DNA of 64,000 nt from Saitoella complicata NRRL Y-17804 (Eukaryota > Ascomycota > Saitoellomycetes > Saitoellales > Saitoellaceae), in the NCBI RefSeq assembly GCF_001661265.1, contig NW_017567008.1, positions 36,315-100,314 of the forward strand, read 5' to 3'. The notes beneath the pieces were generated by a model, which saw only the letters and a list, made by a program, of their open reading frames with translations, was not told the DNA's origin and made no database searches. Shown here in pieces: positions 9,585 to 20,756 of this stretch (position 1 is its first letter; the number at the start of each line of letters is the position of its first letter). A program made the position numbers and the translations under genes.

Positions 9585-11282
9585 ATGGAAGGCCCGGCAG
9601 CACCCGGTCCCGGTATGCAAGCAAACGGAGCTCCCGTCCCTCAGCCTACCAACATCAAGCTCTTCTTCAACCCGAACGCCAGCGATGTGCGTCATAACGT
9701 CATGCGATTTCACTCCACCAAAGATGTCGACATAAATAACTTCTCCAAACCCGTCAAACTTCACCGTCGCCATCCTAATGCTACGCGGGCTGCGCTGGCT
9801 GCTTCTACCATTGGGGTTGTTGATGGAGAGAATGCATCAGGAAGTGGTGCGGAGGGATCAGGCGATACTGCACCAGCTGCCCCAAAGCCTCGCTCAAATC
9901 TTTTCAAGAAGAAGTTGGCTCAGGTTTACCACGCAGATAAGGATGCTTGGCGGTTGAAGCAGGAAGAAAGTGCACCGTGGGTTCTTGAGGATGATGGCGG
10001 TAGTAACACATGGGTTGGAAGCCTCGAAGCAAGTCAAGCGGCATACGTCGTCTTCGTCCCGCATGGAGATGGGTTCATGGTCATCCCCGCAGATCGGTGG
10101 TACAAATTTGCAAACAAGAGCAAGAGTCGGGGAATGACGCTGGAGGAGGCAGAGGAGGAGATGACCAAAAGATCCAAAGTCCCAAAATGGTATCGAGAGA
10201 AGTTGGAACAGAAAGTGAAAGAAGAGCAGGAGAACAAACCCGTGAAGCCATCTGGTGTACTTGGGAGGAAACCGGCTAGTGCTTCTGTTCAGCGTCGGGC
10301 TGGGGATGAAGGAGATCTTGATTTTGAGGAGGAGTTTGCGGATGATGAGGAAGTCCAACTTGGTGGTGATGATGAGGAGTTGTCGAAGGCATTGGAGGCC
10401 CGGATTAAGGAGGAACAGTTGTCTGCCAACGCAATGGGTGAGGCGGAGTATAACTTCGACGAGGATGAGGATGACGACAAACCAAAGTACAACAAGGCTG
10501 GAAAGCGCACGAACAAGCTTTTGAGGAATGTCGAGAAGAATATTGCGTATGGATCAGATGAGGAGAACCCTTACGAATCAGAGGTATGTTGTATGTCATG
10601 GATTTGTGAACTGAACTAAACGGCATCTTTACAGGATGAGGATACAGACTCAGAGGACCTATTCGGTGACGGACCCAAACAGGATACAATCGTCAAAAAG
10701 GAAACATCAGACCCCAGATCGCTTTCGAACCTCATCCCGCACCGCCAACGACCCGAGCATCTCATCCTCAAGCTTACACCCACTGTTTTGTCAAGGTTCT
10801 CCGCCCTGCCGAACAGGCCATGGGTTTCCCGCTCTTTGCGTGCGGTCATTGGCGGACCTCCGTTGAAGCGTCGCTTGGCAGGAAGTGATACCGAGAGTAC
10901 GGGAGAGATGTCTGAAGGAAGTGGTACGGAAGGTCGATCGAGGAAGAACAAAGTCCCGCGCACAGGTTCGCCCTCTGCCAGCAGTCCTGCACAGAGTCCT
11001 GGTGCCGCTGCAGTTGATCCAGGTGTGTCATAACCTTCCTTACCCAGACTCACCAAGAACTGTTGAGCTAACTGTGAATTACTAGGTTCCTGGATCACCG
11101 GAGACGAAATGAAACGAGCTCTGGGATCTCAGCCGTCTATCACGATCAAGGGATTGCTACATATCTTTGCCGTCAAGCTCAAGAAGAACCCAGAGAACAA
11201 GCCGTTGTTGGCGCCGATGTTGAAGAAGTTTGCGGATAAGCTGGAGGATGGGAAGTTGAAGTTGAAGGCGGAGTTTGCGTAG
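9585..11282 (+). CDS. TFG1: Transcription initiation factor TFIIF subunit alpha (RAP74/Tfg1)
   Basis: Three exons (9585-10583, 10635-11022, 11086-11282) give 527 aa; introns are 51 and 63 bp with clean GT/AG and phases that restore the frame. TFIIF-alpha pairs with Tfg2 and stabilises Pol II in the preinitiation complex. The N-terminal half holds the dimerisation barrel (around NLFKKKLAQVYHADKDAWRL and WVLEDDGG...WVG). The middle is highly acidic and charged. The C-terminal about 65 residues (ITGDEMKRAL...KAEFA) match the RAP74 winged helix that contacts Fcp1 and TFIIB. The start is the first ATG (MEGPAAPGPG); 27 further upstream codons open only through TTG. Family length and domain order are as expected. 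Confidence 0.93.
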
Positions 11283-11504
11283 GTTGAGAAATAGAGAATC
11301 ATTTACTTCGCGACTACAACCGGCTGCCATCCCCCTTCGATGTCGCTCTCCGAGACGCTCAGCCGGCCTCTCTCGCCACATGCGCCCCGCTGTACCTCCA
11401 CTGCACCCAAAATTCCAGTGCCGCACGTCAGCCAAACTGCCAGAGCACTTTAAACCTCGAAGGCCACGAACACTCCTTCAAGTCCTCTCCTCCGATAATC
11501 CAGG

Positions 11505-12806
11505 ATGTCGTCCACCGACCAAAACGCCGACCAAAATGTCGAGATGTGGAAGATCAAGAAATTGATCAAATCCCTCGAAGCCGCCCGCGGAAACGGTACT
11601 TCCATGATCTCGCTCGTCATCCCGCCCAAGGACCAAATCTCCCGTGTCAACGCAATGTTGGCGAACGAGTTCGGTACTGCGTCGAACATCAAGTCGCGTG
11701 TCAACAGGTTGTCTGTGTTGGGCGCTATCACCTCCACGCAGCAGAGGTTGAAGTTGTACTCGCGTGTCCCGCCGAATGGGTTGGTTATCTACTGTGGTGA
11801 AATCATCACTGACACCGGAAAGGAGAGGAAGATCAATATCGATTTCGAGCCCTTCAAGCCGATCAACACCTCTCTCTACCTCTGCGACAACAAATTTCAT
11901 GTCGAGGCGCTTTCTGAACTCTTGGAGTCTGACTCCAAGTTCGGATTCATCATCATGGACGGTAATGGTTCGTTGTATGGTACCGTCTCGGGTAACACCC
12001 GTGAGGTTTTGCACAAATTCTCTGTCGATTTGCCCAAGAAGCACGGTCGTGGTGGACAATCTGCGCTTCGTTTCTCGCGTTTGAGAGAGGAGGCTCGTCA
12101 CAACTACGTTCGTAAAGTCGGAGAAATCGCCGTGCAGATGTTTATTTCCAACGACAAGGTTAACGTCAATGGTATTATTCTCGCCGGTTCCGCCGATTTC
12201 AAGAATGTTCTTCAGGCTTCTGACTTGCTCGACGGGCGTTTGTTGGCCAAGGTCATCAAGGTCGTCGATGTCTCGTACGGTGGCGAGAACGGCTTCAACC
12301 AGGCTATCGAGTTATCCGCCGAGACCCTCTCCAACGTCAAGTTCATCCAGGAGAAGAAGCTCATCCAGAAGTACTTCGACGAAGTCTCCCAAGACACCGG
12401 CAAATACTGTTACGGAGTCGACGACACCCTCAAAGGTCTCGAACTCGGCGCCATCGAAACCCTCATCGTCTGGGAAAACCTCGACGTCACTCGCTACGTC
12501 CTCAAAGACTCCTCCGGCGCCGAAATCACCCTTCACTACACCAAAGAACAAGCCGCCGCCAACAAAGAATCCTTCCTCGACAAGGACTCCGGACAAGAAA
12601 TGACCATCGTCACCCAAGAATCCCTCCTCGAGTGGCTCTCGGTCAAATACAAGGACTTTGGCGCAAACTTGGAGTTTGTTACGGATCGGTCGCAGGAGGG
12701 TGCGCAGTTTTGTAGGGGTTTCGGTGCGATTGGGGGGTTGTTGAGGTATAAGGTTAATTTTGAGCAGTTGCAGGATGATGATGAGGATGAGTATTGGTCT
12801 GATTAG
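11505..12806 (+). CDS. SUP45: Eukaryotic peptide chain release factor 1 (eRF1)
   Basis: A single-exon 433-aa protein, full length for eRF1. It recognises all three stop codons in the ribosomal A site and triggers peptidyl-tRNA hydrolysis with eRF3. Domain 1 has TASNIKS (residues 58-64) and YLCDNKF (125-131, the YxCxxxF motif). Domain 2 has GGQ at 183-185, the glutamine that Mtq2-type enzymes methylate. Domain 3 ends in an acidic tail that binds eRF3. Standard motifs give no hint of stop-codon reassignment. Just 222 bp separate it from TFIIF-alpha. Confidence 0.98.
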   Translation: MSSTDQNADQNVEMWKIKKLIKSLEAARGNGTSMISLVIPPKDQISRVNAMLANEFGTASNIKSRVNRLSVLGAITSTQQRLKLYSRVPPNGLVIYCGEIITDTGKERKINIDFEPFKPINTSLYLCDNKFHVEALSELLESDSKFGFIIMDGNGSLYGTVSGNTREVLHKFSVDLPKKHGRGGQSALRFSRLREEARHNYVRKVGEIAVQMFISNDKVNVNGIILAGSADFKNVLQASDLLDGRLLAKVIKVVDVSYGGENGFNQAIELSAETLSNVKFIQEKKLIQKYFDEVSQDTGKYCYGVDDTLKGLELGAIETLIVWENLDVTRYVLKDSSGAEITLHYTKEQAAANKESFLDKDSGQEMTIVTQESLLEWLSVKYKDFGANLEFVTDRSQEGAQFCRGFGAIGGLLRYKVNFEQLQDDDEDEYWSD

Positions 12807-13569
12807 GGGGGGTGGTACCCCTCTCTGTGTTTTTCCTGTGAGGGGGGGTGCGCGAACCGGACTCGCTGTTTCTATGGTCCGAGGGCGCTGCCTCTGCCTG
12901 TTTTTGCCCAGGGTTTTGGTGTAGGGCTGGAGCTTTTGTTGGATGTCTCGCGTTGAACGTGAGATGTGACTGTGTGGTTTTCATTTGGTTCTTGGCCTGG
13001 CTTGTCGTTTTGCATGTCATGGATGGGCTCTAGAAAAAAGTTGTGGAATCTTTTCTTTTCGTTTTTTGTATGTATGGGTTTAACGTTACCTGACGCCATG
13101 GCTATGGTGCCTCGATTGGGCTTTACTCGTTATGTCTTTCGATTGCTATATTACTTTTGCATTTTGAGTATTTATAGAGTATGGTCGAAGTCGAAGGTCT
13201 TCATGTCCTCCTGGCGCACCACCCCTAGCGCAGACCGGTCCGTGAAAGCGTTGGCACTACGGGTCGGGTAAGCAAACATAACCAGCGGTATGTGTAGAAG
13301 GAGCAGAAGGTCCAGCCGTATCTATCGCCGTGACATCTCTGCCAAATGACTCCTTTCTGCGCCGCGCGGGGACTCATGATCAGCCGAGCCTCGTACACCA
13401 GCTGTTGGCCGCCAGCCAACTCATACGCCGAACACATGACTCGAGACTGCTACACCATGCAAAATGACTCGCGTACTATAGCTATAGGGGTTGAATGCTA
13501 TAAAAGGCTTGCCTTCCCTTTCTTCAATGCAATTGCAATTGACTACTACAAACAATCGAAACATCCATC
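12807..13569. other. eRF1 3' flank and GDH2 5' flank
   Basis: This 763-bp gap carries no recognisable gene. Its last 70 bp hold the TATA box listed separately. The rest is presumably UTR and promoter. Confidence 0.5.
13499..13507 (+). promoter_or_regulatory. TATA box of GDH2
   Basis: TATAAAAGG lies 63 bp before the ATG at 13570, preceded by a CTATAGCTATAGG stretch. It is the clearest TATA element in the window, consistent with a strongly regulated metabolic gene. Confidence 0.6.
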
Positions 13570-16500
13570 ATGGTAGTAGCTAGTGAACCAGAATCCTACC
13601 TCCCTTCACCAGCTGCCTCCCACACCACAGCAGCCAATGACTCCTCCTCCTCCTCCACCACAGCAGCCGGTCTCCCTCCCCAAAGAACGAGCCCACACCC
13701 CTACCACCCCCACCTTCGCCACGTCTCCCTCCGCCGCTCAACCCGCACCCGCTCCTCCTCCCTCGGCTACCGCACCGCAGTCTTTACCACAAAACCCACC
13801 CAACTCGAACGCGTCATCCTCCTCCTCCACAACAACCCCTTCATCCCTCCCAACTCCATCCGCGAGGAAGTCGAATGGTTTTACGAGTCCTTGGGGATCG
13901 ATGATACATACTTTGCGCTGCAGGATGAGGAGATCATCGCGAGACATGTGTTGGCGTTGTGGAGTGCGAAGATTGGGGCGTATGTTAATAGTGAGAGGGA
14001 GTTGGATGTGCATTTGAAGCAGGAGGATGAGGATGGAGCTGTGTTTATTCATTCGACGGTGCCGGGGCATCAGGTACCTCCTTCGCCCACTGCTACGGTG
14101 ACCTCGTTTTCGACGGCGGGACCGAGTGCGGTGGGGGCGGGTGGTGCTGCGAGTAGGAGTGATACACCGCATGGACATTATGAGAGGACGATTGAGGATA
14201 AATACCTCGATTCGCCTCCCGCGGATCACATCTACCGCCTCGAATCCTACCGTTCGCAGGCTCATATCGAACACCCCCTCCGCTCCTACTTCGTCACGCG
14301 TTGTCACTTCCCCACCCCCTCCTCAGACGCCTCTTCCTCCACGGATGCGTTCAACATCCGTGCAGTTTCAGACATTGGATTCTTGGAGAAAGTCTCGGAG
14401 AGTGCGTTGGCGAGGTATTCCAGGATCGTCAGGCAAGTCGTCGAGAGGAAGGGTATCGTCGTCGAACAACACCTTGGATCGGGTGGGTCCGGAGGCGGCG
14501 AAGTCAGGCTCTACCTCGGCTTCCAACGGCTGAGCGCGAAGGGGTTCTTCACCACCCTTACCGATTTGTACCATTACTATGGTCTTACCAGTACGCGAAA
14601 GTACGTAGAGCAGTTCTCGAATGGTGCCACGGTTGTCTGCGTTCACCTCACCAACTTTCCCCAATCCGAGGACAAAGCGGAACGGGAGGGCAAAGTCCAG
14701 TGGATCTTGACACAGTTGACGCGTGATGCTTCACTCTTGTATTGTCTCCCCAGCACGCCTCTCCAGCACCTCTTTTCAGGTCAACTCTTGTCGGTACAGG
14801 AATCCGTGTACGCCTACACCGGCTGGATATTCGCTCAGCATTTCCTGAATCGGTTGGGGACGGAGTACGCTACCCTCCAACGTTTGTTGACGAAGGGTGG
14901 TGAGGAGGATGGAGCCGTCGCGGGTGTATTGGCGAAGTTGAAGAAGAGGTTGAGGGAGGTGACGTATACGCGTCAAGAAGTCCTGGACGTGATTACTGCG
15001 TATCCAGAGTTGATCAGGAGCTGTTATAAGATGTTTGAGAGGGTTCATGGTGTCAATGCGAGTAATCGCCGTGCGCCGAGTCCGTCGCCGTATGCGAATG
15101 AGGAGTATGATGCAGCGGGGATTATGGAGAAGATCGAGAGTGTCGTGGCGAATGAGCACGAGGTCGCGGTTTTCCAGGCGTTCGTGACGTTCAATCAAGC
15201 GGTACTCAAGACGAACTTCTACCAACCCACCAAAGTCGCTCTCAGTTTCCGTCTTGACTCGGCGTGGTTACCTGAAATCGAATACCCCATGCCACTCTAC
15301 GGGATGTTTCTCATCATCGGATCGGAGTTTAGGGGATTCCATTTGAGGTTTAGGGATGTCGCACGGGGTGGGATCAGGATTGTGCAGTCCCGAAACAGGG
15401 AGAGTTACTCGATTAATTTGAGGAGTTTGTTTGATGAGAATTATGCGTTGGCGAGTACGCAGCAGAAGAAGAATAAGGATATCCCCGAAGGTGGTAGTAA
15501 GGGTACTATTCTTCTCGATTATGGGGTTGGTGCGATTCCGAGGGTCGCGTTCGAGAAGTATGTCGATGCGATGTTGGACCTCCTTATTCCGGGACAGACG
15601 CCGGGGATTAAGGAACCGATTGTTGATTTGCTTGGGAAGGAGGAGATCCTCTTCTTTGGGCCGGATGAGGGAACGGCGGAGTTCATGGATTGGGCGAGTT
15701 TGCATGCGAGACATCGTGGTGCTGGATTCTGGAAGGCGTTCACGACGGGGAAGGGAGCGGGGATGGGTGGGATTCCGCACGACACGTATGGGATGACGAC
15801 GAGGTCGATTCATCAGTACGTGTTGGGGATTTACCGTAAGTTGGGGTTGGAGGAGGGTATGGTGAGGAAGATTCAGACGGGAGGGCCGGATGGGGACCTG
15901 GGAAGTAATGAGGTGAAGATCTCGGGTGATAGGACTGTTGCGATCGCTGACGGAAACGGAGTCCTCTACGACCCGCAGGGGATCGATCGTGGTGAGTTGA
16001 TGAGGCTGGCGGGGGAGAGGAAAGCTTGTGGAGCGTTCGACGTGAAGAAATTGGGGAAAGGCGGATTCAGGGTCTTGGTTGATGAGACGAAGGTTACGTT
16101 GCCGGATGGGAGTGTCGTGGAGAATGGATTCAAGTTCAGGAATGAGTTTCATTTGGATAAGTTGGCGCAGGCGGAGTTGTTTGTGCCGTGTGGTGGACGG
16201 CCGGAGAGTGTGAACTTGACGAATGTGCATCGGTTGTTGGATGAGGATGGTGTACCGAGGTGGAAGTATGTCGTCGAGGGCGCGAACTTGTTCTTCACGC
16301 AGGAAGCAAGGTTGTTCTTGGAGAAGAAGGGCGTGGTTATCTTCAAGGACGCTAGTGCGAACAAAGGTGGTGTCACTTCCAGTTCCCTCGAAGTCCTCGC
16401 CGCTTTGGCTTTGAACGACGACGAGTTTGCGCAGCACATGCAAGTCAAGGGTGATGTTGTCCCGCCCTTCTACGAGAAGTATGTCGAGGAGGTCCAAACT

Positions 16501-16875
16501 ATCATCGAGAGGAACGCGAGGGCGGAGTTCGAGTGTATCTGGCGTGAACACGATCGTCTCAAGATCCCGCGCTCAATCCTCACCGACCAGATCTCCATCG
16601 CGATCGTCAAGCTAAACGAGGAAATCCAGCAAAACCCGGTCTTGTGGGATGACATCCCTCTCCGTCGTCTCGTTCTCTCCGAAGCTCTCCCGAAGTTGTT
16701 GTTGGAGCAGTTGGGGTTGGATACGATCCTCAAGCGTGTTCCAGACAACTATGTCAGAGCGATCTTTGGGAGTTGGTTGGCGAGTCGGTTCGTGTATGAG
16801 TTTGGGCATGAGAGTGGGCAGTTTGCGTTCTTGCAGTTTATGTTGGGGTATTTTGGGAAGTTGGGACAGGAATGA
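13570..16875 (+). CDS. GDH2: NAD-specific glutamate dehydrogenase
   Basis: A single-exon 1,101-aa protein of the large fungal NAD-GDH class (usually about 1,030-1,100 aa). It oxidatively deaminates glutamate to 2-oxoglutarate and ammonia, a catabolic step in cytosol or mitochondria. The first about 70 residues are Ser/Thr/Pro-rich and poorly conserved. The catalytic core from about residue 580 shows FHLRFRDVARGGIRIV, KNKDIPEGGSKG and the Gly-rich GGPDGDLGSNEVKISGD, followed by an FVPCGGRPE motif of the dinucleotide domain. The ATG at 13570 is the first in frame and follows the TATA box. Third-position usage switches in blocks between C- and G-ending codons along the gene (see findings). Confidence 0.95.
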   Translation: MVVASEPESYLPSPAASHTTAANDSSSSSTTAAGLPPQRTSPHPYHPHLRHVSLRRSTRTRSSSLGYRTAVFTTKPTQLERVILLLHNNPFIPPNSIREEVEWFYESLGIDDTYFALQDEEIIARHVLALWSAKIGAYVNSERELDVHLKQEDEDGAVFIHSTVPGHQVPPSPTATVTSFSTAGPSAVGAGGAASRSDTPHGHYERTIEDKYLDSPPADHIYRLESYRSQAHIEHPLRSYFVTRCHFPTPSSDASSSTDAFNIRAVSDIGFLEKVSESALARYSRIVRQVVERKGIVVEQHLGSGGSGGGEVRLYLGFQRLSAKGFFTTLTDLYHYYGLTSTRKYVEQFSNGATVVCVHLTNFPQSEDKAEREGKVQWILTQLTRDASLLYCLPSTPLQHLFSGQLLSVQESVYAYTGWIFAQHFLNRLGTEYATLQRLLTKGGEEDGAVAGVLAKLKKRLREVTYTRQEVLDVITAYPELIRSCYKMFERVHGVNASNRRAPSPSPYANEEYDAAGIMEKIESVVANEHEVAVFQAFVTFNQAVLKTNFYQPTKVALSFRLDSAWLPEIEYPMPLYGMFLIIGSEFRGFHLRFRDVARGGIRIVQSRNRESYSINLRSLFDENYALASTQQKKNKDIPEGGSKGTILLDYGVGAIPRVAFEKYVDAMLDLLIPGQTPGIKEPIVDLLGKEEILFFGPDEGTAEFMDWASLHARHRGAGFWKAFTTGKGAGMGGIPHDTYGMTTRSIHQYVLGIYRKLGLEEGMVRKIQTGGPDGDLGSNEVKISGDRTVAIADGNGVLYDPQGIDRGELMRLAGERKACGAFDVKKLGKGGFRVLVDETKVTLPDGSVVENGFKFRNEFHLDKLAQAELFVPCGGRPESVNLTNVHRLLDEDGVPRWKYVVEGANLFFTQEARLFLEKKGVVIFKDASANKGGVTSSSLEVLAALALNDDEFAQHMQVKGDVVPPFYEKYVEEVQTIIERNARAEFECIWREHDRLKIPRSILTDQISIAIVKLNEEIQQNPVLWDDIPLRRLVLSEALPKLLLEQLGLDTILKRVPDNYVRAIFGSWLASRFVYEFGHESGQFAFLQFMLGYFGKLGQE

Positions 16876-17076
16876 AGATCTGATGGACGTCGATATCGTG
16901 TACATGTGGGGAACTCAAGTAATGGGGGTTTGCTTGTGGACGGGAGCTCGGTTGTGAGGCGCTTACTATGATTTCGATATACCAGACCAGAATACCTGTG
17001 ATTTGTCTTGCTTATTAGCTACGCTTGTTATACACGTTTCACGCTACCTTGAATAAGAGAATTTGGATTAACCTTC

Positions 17077-17195
17077 AGATACGGCCATACCATGATGAAA
17101 GCACAGGATCCCGTCCGATCTCCTAAGTTAAGCATCATAGGGCCCAGTCAGTACTAGCGTGGGAGACCAGCTGGGAATACTCGGGTGCTGTATCT
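17077..17195 (+). rRNA. 5S rRNA gene, copy A
   Basis: 119 nt; the ends AGATACGGC and GCTGTATCT pair as helix I. The conserved core CCCGTCCGATCT, AAGTTAAGC, GTACTAGCGTGGGAGACC and GGGAATACTCGGGTGCTG is typical of eukaryotic 5S. A T5 run at 17195-17199 is the terminator. It lies between convergent GDH2 and the HD-domain gene. It shares its downstream tail with copy G. Confidence 0.96.
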
Positions 17196-17364
17196 TTTTG
17201 TCCATCCTCTCTCTTACCTCCCACCTCATTCATGACTGTAGTCCACCATGACTGTAGTCCACCATGACTGTAGTCGCCCATTTCATCCTGCAGTTTCATC
17301 GCGATGCGTCGCCCTTATGATACCGTGACTCTCGTTTCCCACGAAATGAAGCCTCAGAAACTCT
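17196..17364 (+). repeat. Tail of a 5S-headed repeat, copy 1 (also at 57348-57448)
   Basis: After the 5S terminator the sequence matches that after copy G: TTGTCCATCCT, ACCTCCCACCTC, ATGACTGTAGTC, TTATGATACCGTGACTCTCG, TTTCCCACG and GCCTCAGAAACTC all recur in order. This copy has about 60 bp more, including three tandem 16-mers (17231-17246, 17247-17262, 17263-17278). No similarity is visible upstream of either 5S gene. Confidence 0.7.
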
Positions 17365-18251
17365 TACGGTTAATCATCTACAATTCCGTAACTTGAAACT
17401 ATGTTGGCCGCCCAAAAAACTTTCGTTTGTTACGATGAAATTCCAGTACTTTCGCTTTCCCACGCAAAGTTTTCCAAAAATTTCCTACACTTGCAATTGT
17501 GGGCACCGTTTTGGGCGACGCCCCCGATACTTTCTGCCCATACATAGTTATGGAGCAATATTAAAGCCCCTAGTTGGAGTAGGAGCTGCTGCTGTCAGCC
17601 TCATGCTGTACATTCTTTTGCGTGATTTCTTAAGCTTGCGAGGCGCGGCAGCTGTGAAAGACTTGGATAAATGTGTGCTGTGTGATCATGCCGTGTTCGA
17701 CTTGATTCATTCGTATGCAGCATTTGTACTGCACTATCATGGCTCCAGCCGCTTGCGTTCGTATTTCGCTTCTCACCAGGGATATCGATAACTATATTCA
17801 TGTATCTAACGTCAGCGACCGCTCCGGCGTTCGTACCATTTGCATCGCAATCACAAATCGCAAAAGGCACGTTTCGAGCGATCCTCCTACATGCCGCGAG
17901 TCAAGTAAAAATTATGTTACTGCGGATAGATATAGCACAAACGGCCGGCCGCGGCTTCCTGACCGTGTACTCAAAAGGCTTTGTATGGTAACGTGGCGAA
18001 GTCCAAAAGCTTTGTACTCATTTACGTGGCACAAGTCTGAACAGCAGCAGATGATGGCATAAAGTGTCCAAATGCGTATTCTCAGACTGTTCTCAGTTCT
18101 ACCAGATACCCTTACGTAAAAGGTCCCTCTAACCCCCGGGCCCAATAATAATGCAATCCCATGGCCACTTCTCTTCTTAGTAAAATGCAACCAGTGCTCC
18201 GTTTCCCAAAGGGCATGCCCAACTCTCATCGTTTCCATGCACATCCGATGT
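17365..18251. other. Gene-free spacer
   Basis: 887 bp with no recognised gene. A 132-codon open frame (17393-17791) has no recognisable motif and is probably chance. Base composition is nearer A/T-neutral than the surrounding genes. Confidence 0.45.
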
Positions 18252-19138
18252 TCAATACCAACACGACGCACCCCCAACCTTCCACTCCCACCCTCCCACC
18301 TCCTCCTCATCAACCACCCACCTCAAAAACTCCACCATCCGCTCATGTCTCCTTACCCCCATCCGCCTCCCTTCCTCCGTTTTGAGCATATCTTTCAGTC
18401 TCAATAACTTATCCGGAAAATGTCGCGTTGCGGTTGGGGGGCCTGCGCCTAATCTTAGGTTCGCTAAGCTATCTTCGTCGTTGTCGTGGCCCTGTGGGTG
18501 GGTAGCGGGGATGGTGGTGGGGGGATTAGTCGAGGTGCGAATGCCGTACGGTAGGTGTAATGGTTGTCCAAGTCTAACACTGAATGAAGCCGCGCGCATA
18601 ACCCCAACAGCACCCATCGCATCCAACATATCAGCATCCTGTACACACCACAACTCGCAACACCCCTCTCTCCACCCACACCTCCCCCCATCTCCCTCCT
18701 CCTCCACTTTCCTCCGGTATGCGACTTCTTTCTTGTAGGAAACCGTACCGACGATACGGAGGATATCGGAGACGAGGGGGGGTGGGAGGAGGAGGGTGTG
18801 GGAGAGGTGGGTGGAGAGGGCGAGGTGGGCGGCGGTGGGGGAGGCGTGGAATTTGGAGTCGAGGAGGTCGTGGTAGAGTGCCGCTAACTCCACCAGTACC
18901 AGATCTGGGAGGGGGTTGAGGGTTCGGGCTATCCGTAGTGCTATCCCTCAGTGTTAAAAACTGCTAATGGAGCGAGGGAGAAGAAGAGATACGTACCGGT
19001 ATCCCGGACACGAGCGACGTGCCACCAGTCGTGACATGGATCGGCGTATTTTGCCATGTGTTCTTTTGCGTATGCTTCTGCCTCTTCCCTAATCGCGTCC
19101 ATGTTGACCGTTACTGTTGGAGGCTCTTCAACCGTCAT
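18252..19138 (-). CDS. HD-domain metal-dependent phosphohydrolase (YedJ/YpgQ-like)
   Basis: Two exons (18997-19138 and 18252-18940; 56-bp intron 18941-18996) give 276 aa. The HD signature is spread over the intron: HDWWHVARVRDT in exon 1, then LAALYHDLLDSK (the HD dyad) and QDADMLDAMGAVGVMR (distal Asp) in exon 2. This arrangement fits the small soluble HD hydrolases related to E. coli YedJ, which act on phosphate esters or nucleotides; the true substrate is not known. The first ATG is at 19138; the open frame extends two codons more via a TTG. The start is 151 bp from that of divergent NTR2, with a TATATATA stretch at 19199-19207 between. Confidence 0.85.
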
Positions 19139-19289
19139 CTTCAATATGAACGGTTGCCGTCTTTGGAGGTATCGGTTGTTTTGACCGCGACCGCGTGCTA
19201 TATATATAGGGAGTTCAGGAGCAAGCTTGAGGGCACCCGCAACCGCGTAATCAGATGAACCTCAACACCAAGAAATCCATAACGGATCA

Positions 19290-20558
19290 ATGTCATTCAG
19301 ATCACGGAAACCAAAGGCGAAGATCATTGCACAACGAGAAGATGAGGAGGAAGATACGGGTCCCGTCGCGGCAGATACACCGGCGACAGTAGTGACGGGG
19401 GCGGAGGAAAGTCCAGCGACAATGGCGTCACCGGCCTCGACAATAATCAAAAAGAAGACGAAGCGGCCAACAGCGGGACTCTCAAAGATGTCCTTCGGTG
19501 GCGATGAGGAAGAAGCGGATACCGGGATACCCTCCTTCATCCCCAAGAAATCCGCACTGTCCCAATCAACAACCTCTCTACGAAAACTTACTCTTTCAAC
19601 ACCGACTTCCTCACCCACAGCGTCCACCACCGCTCCCTCCGCAGCAGTACGGTCCGCGTACACGAAGAGTTATTTGAGCGAATTAGCATCCAGTACACCG
19701 AACACGCCGAAAGCGTTCTCGACACCCGGCGCGACGGGGGATGCGTTAGATATTGAGGCGAAGTTTGGACGCGGCGCGGGGGTCAAGCCGGTCGAGATAT
19801 TAGATGAGGGAATCGTGCGGGAACTCAAAGCACGTCGAGCCCGCGCCGCACGGCTAGGGCAGGTCATCGCACACTCCAACGACGTTGAAGACGAAGACGA
19901 CGACGAAAACAGAGTCGAGGGAAGAGAAGTTTTCATCCCACTACGAGAGACTAAAAAAGAGAGAAGATTGCAGAGAGAAGATGATGATGTCCTCGGCGAC
20001 GGCACGGAAGGTATCGAGGGGTACGTCGAACACCCCATCATCCTCTCACGTGACGCCCACCGCCTTGAAGCACGCAGACTGCGATCCGAGATCCGGGATG
20101 CGCTCGAGCCCTGCACAGACGACGAGGAAGTCGAAGCCGAAGACCCGGAGTGGGAATGGGCTCAGCTTCGCCGAACACTCCCGCCCACCTCCTCCATGCG
20201 GCACCCCTCATCGCGTTCGCACTTGGTCGCACCACCGATAACCACACCGCTCCCGACCCTATCCGCTGCTCTCGCACGACTGAGGAAGACTTTGGAGGGG
20301 ATGAAGGAGGGACGCGACAAGCATGTCAAGGAATTGGAGAGGTTGGGGGTTGAGAGGGGGGAGGTGACGCAAAGAGAAGAGGAGGTGGGAAAGGGGTTGG
20401 AGGGGGTTGGGAGGGAGTATGTTGGGTTGAGGGGGAGTATGGGGGTGATTGATACGGTGGAAGGGAAGGGGAAGGATGGCGTGGCGGGTGTGGAAGGGGT
20501 GGAGAGCAATGGGGGTACGGGTGATGTGATGGACGTGGAGGTGGGGGTGGAGGCATAG
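19290..20558 (+). CDS. NTR2: Nineteen-complex-related protein Ntr2 (GCFC/PAXBP1-like)
   Basis: A single-exon 422-aa protein, highly charged. It starts MSFRSRKPKAKII and has the SFGGDEEE and AYTKSYLSELASSTPNTP motifs typical of the Ntr2 family. A predicted coiled coil lies in the last about 100 residues (RLRKTLEGMKEGRDKHVKELERL). Ntr2 with Ntr1 recruits the helicase Prp43 to release the lariat intron and dismantle the spliceosome. The family is poorly conserved outside these motifs, so the call rests on motif order and length. Confidence 0.72.
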   Translation: MSFRSRKPKAKIIAQREDEEEDTGPVAADTPATVVTGAEESPATMASPASTIIKKKTKRPTAGLSKMSFGGDEEEADTGIPSFIPKKSALSQSTTSLRKLTLSTPTSSPTASTTAPSAAVRSAYTKSYLSELASSTPNTPKAFSTPGATGDALDIEAKFGRGAGVKPVEILDEGIVRELKARRARAARLGQVIAHSNDVEDEDDDENRVEGREVFIPLRETKKERRLQREDDDVLGDGTEGIEGYVEHPIILSRDAHRLEARRLRSEIRDALEPCTDDEEVEAEDPEWEWAQLRRTLPPTSSMRHPSSRSHLVAPPITTPLPTLSAALARLRKTLEGMKEGRDKHVKELERLGVERGEVTQREEEVGKGLEGVGREYVGLRGSMGVIDTVEGKGKDGVAGVEGVESNGGTGDVMDVEVGVEA

Positions 20559-20756
20559 CTATGAGGTTACGGCAATACCATCTAGGATACTTCCACTGAA
20601 AATTTATTGCATGTCAAGAGCAACTTTGTATCTGTTCAGGAGTTCCGGAGATTTTGCCTCGGGAATGACGGGTATGCACTCCACACCTGCGCAACGTGAT
20701 AAAACCGAGCGGCCTCTACACCAAAACCTCAACCGACCAGCTGGACATCAACGACG

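Noticed and set aside
17231-17278. Three 16-mers as a CRISPR-like array
   Set aside because: The units are directly adjacent without spacers and lie in a eukaryotic repeat tail.
17393-17791. 132-codon open frame
   Set aside because: No motif, codon use unlike genes, and it lies in repeat-derived spacer.
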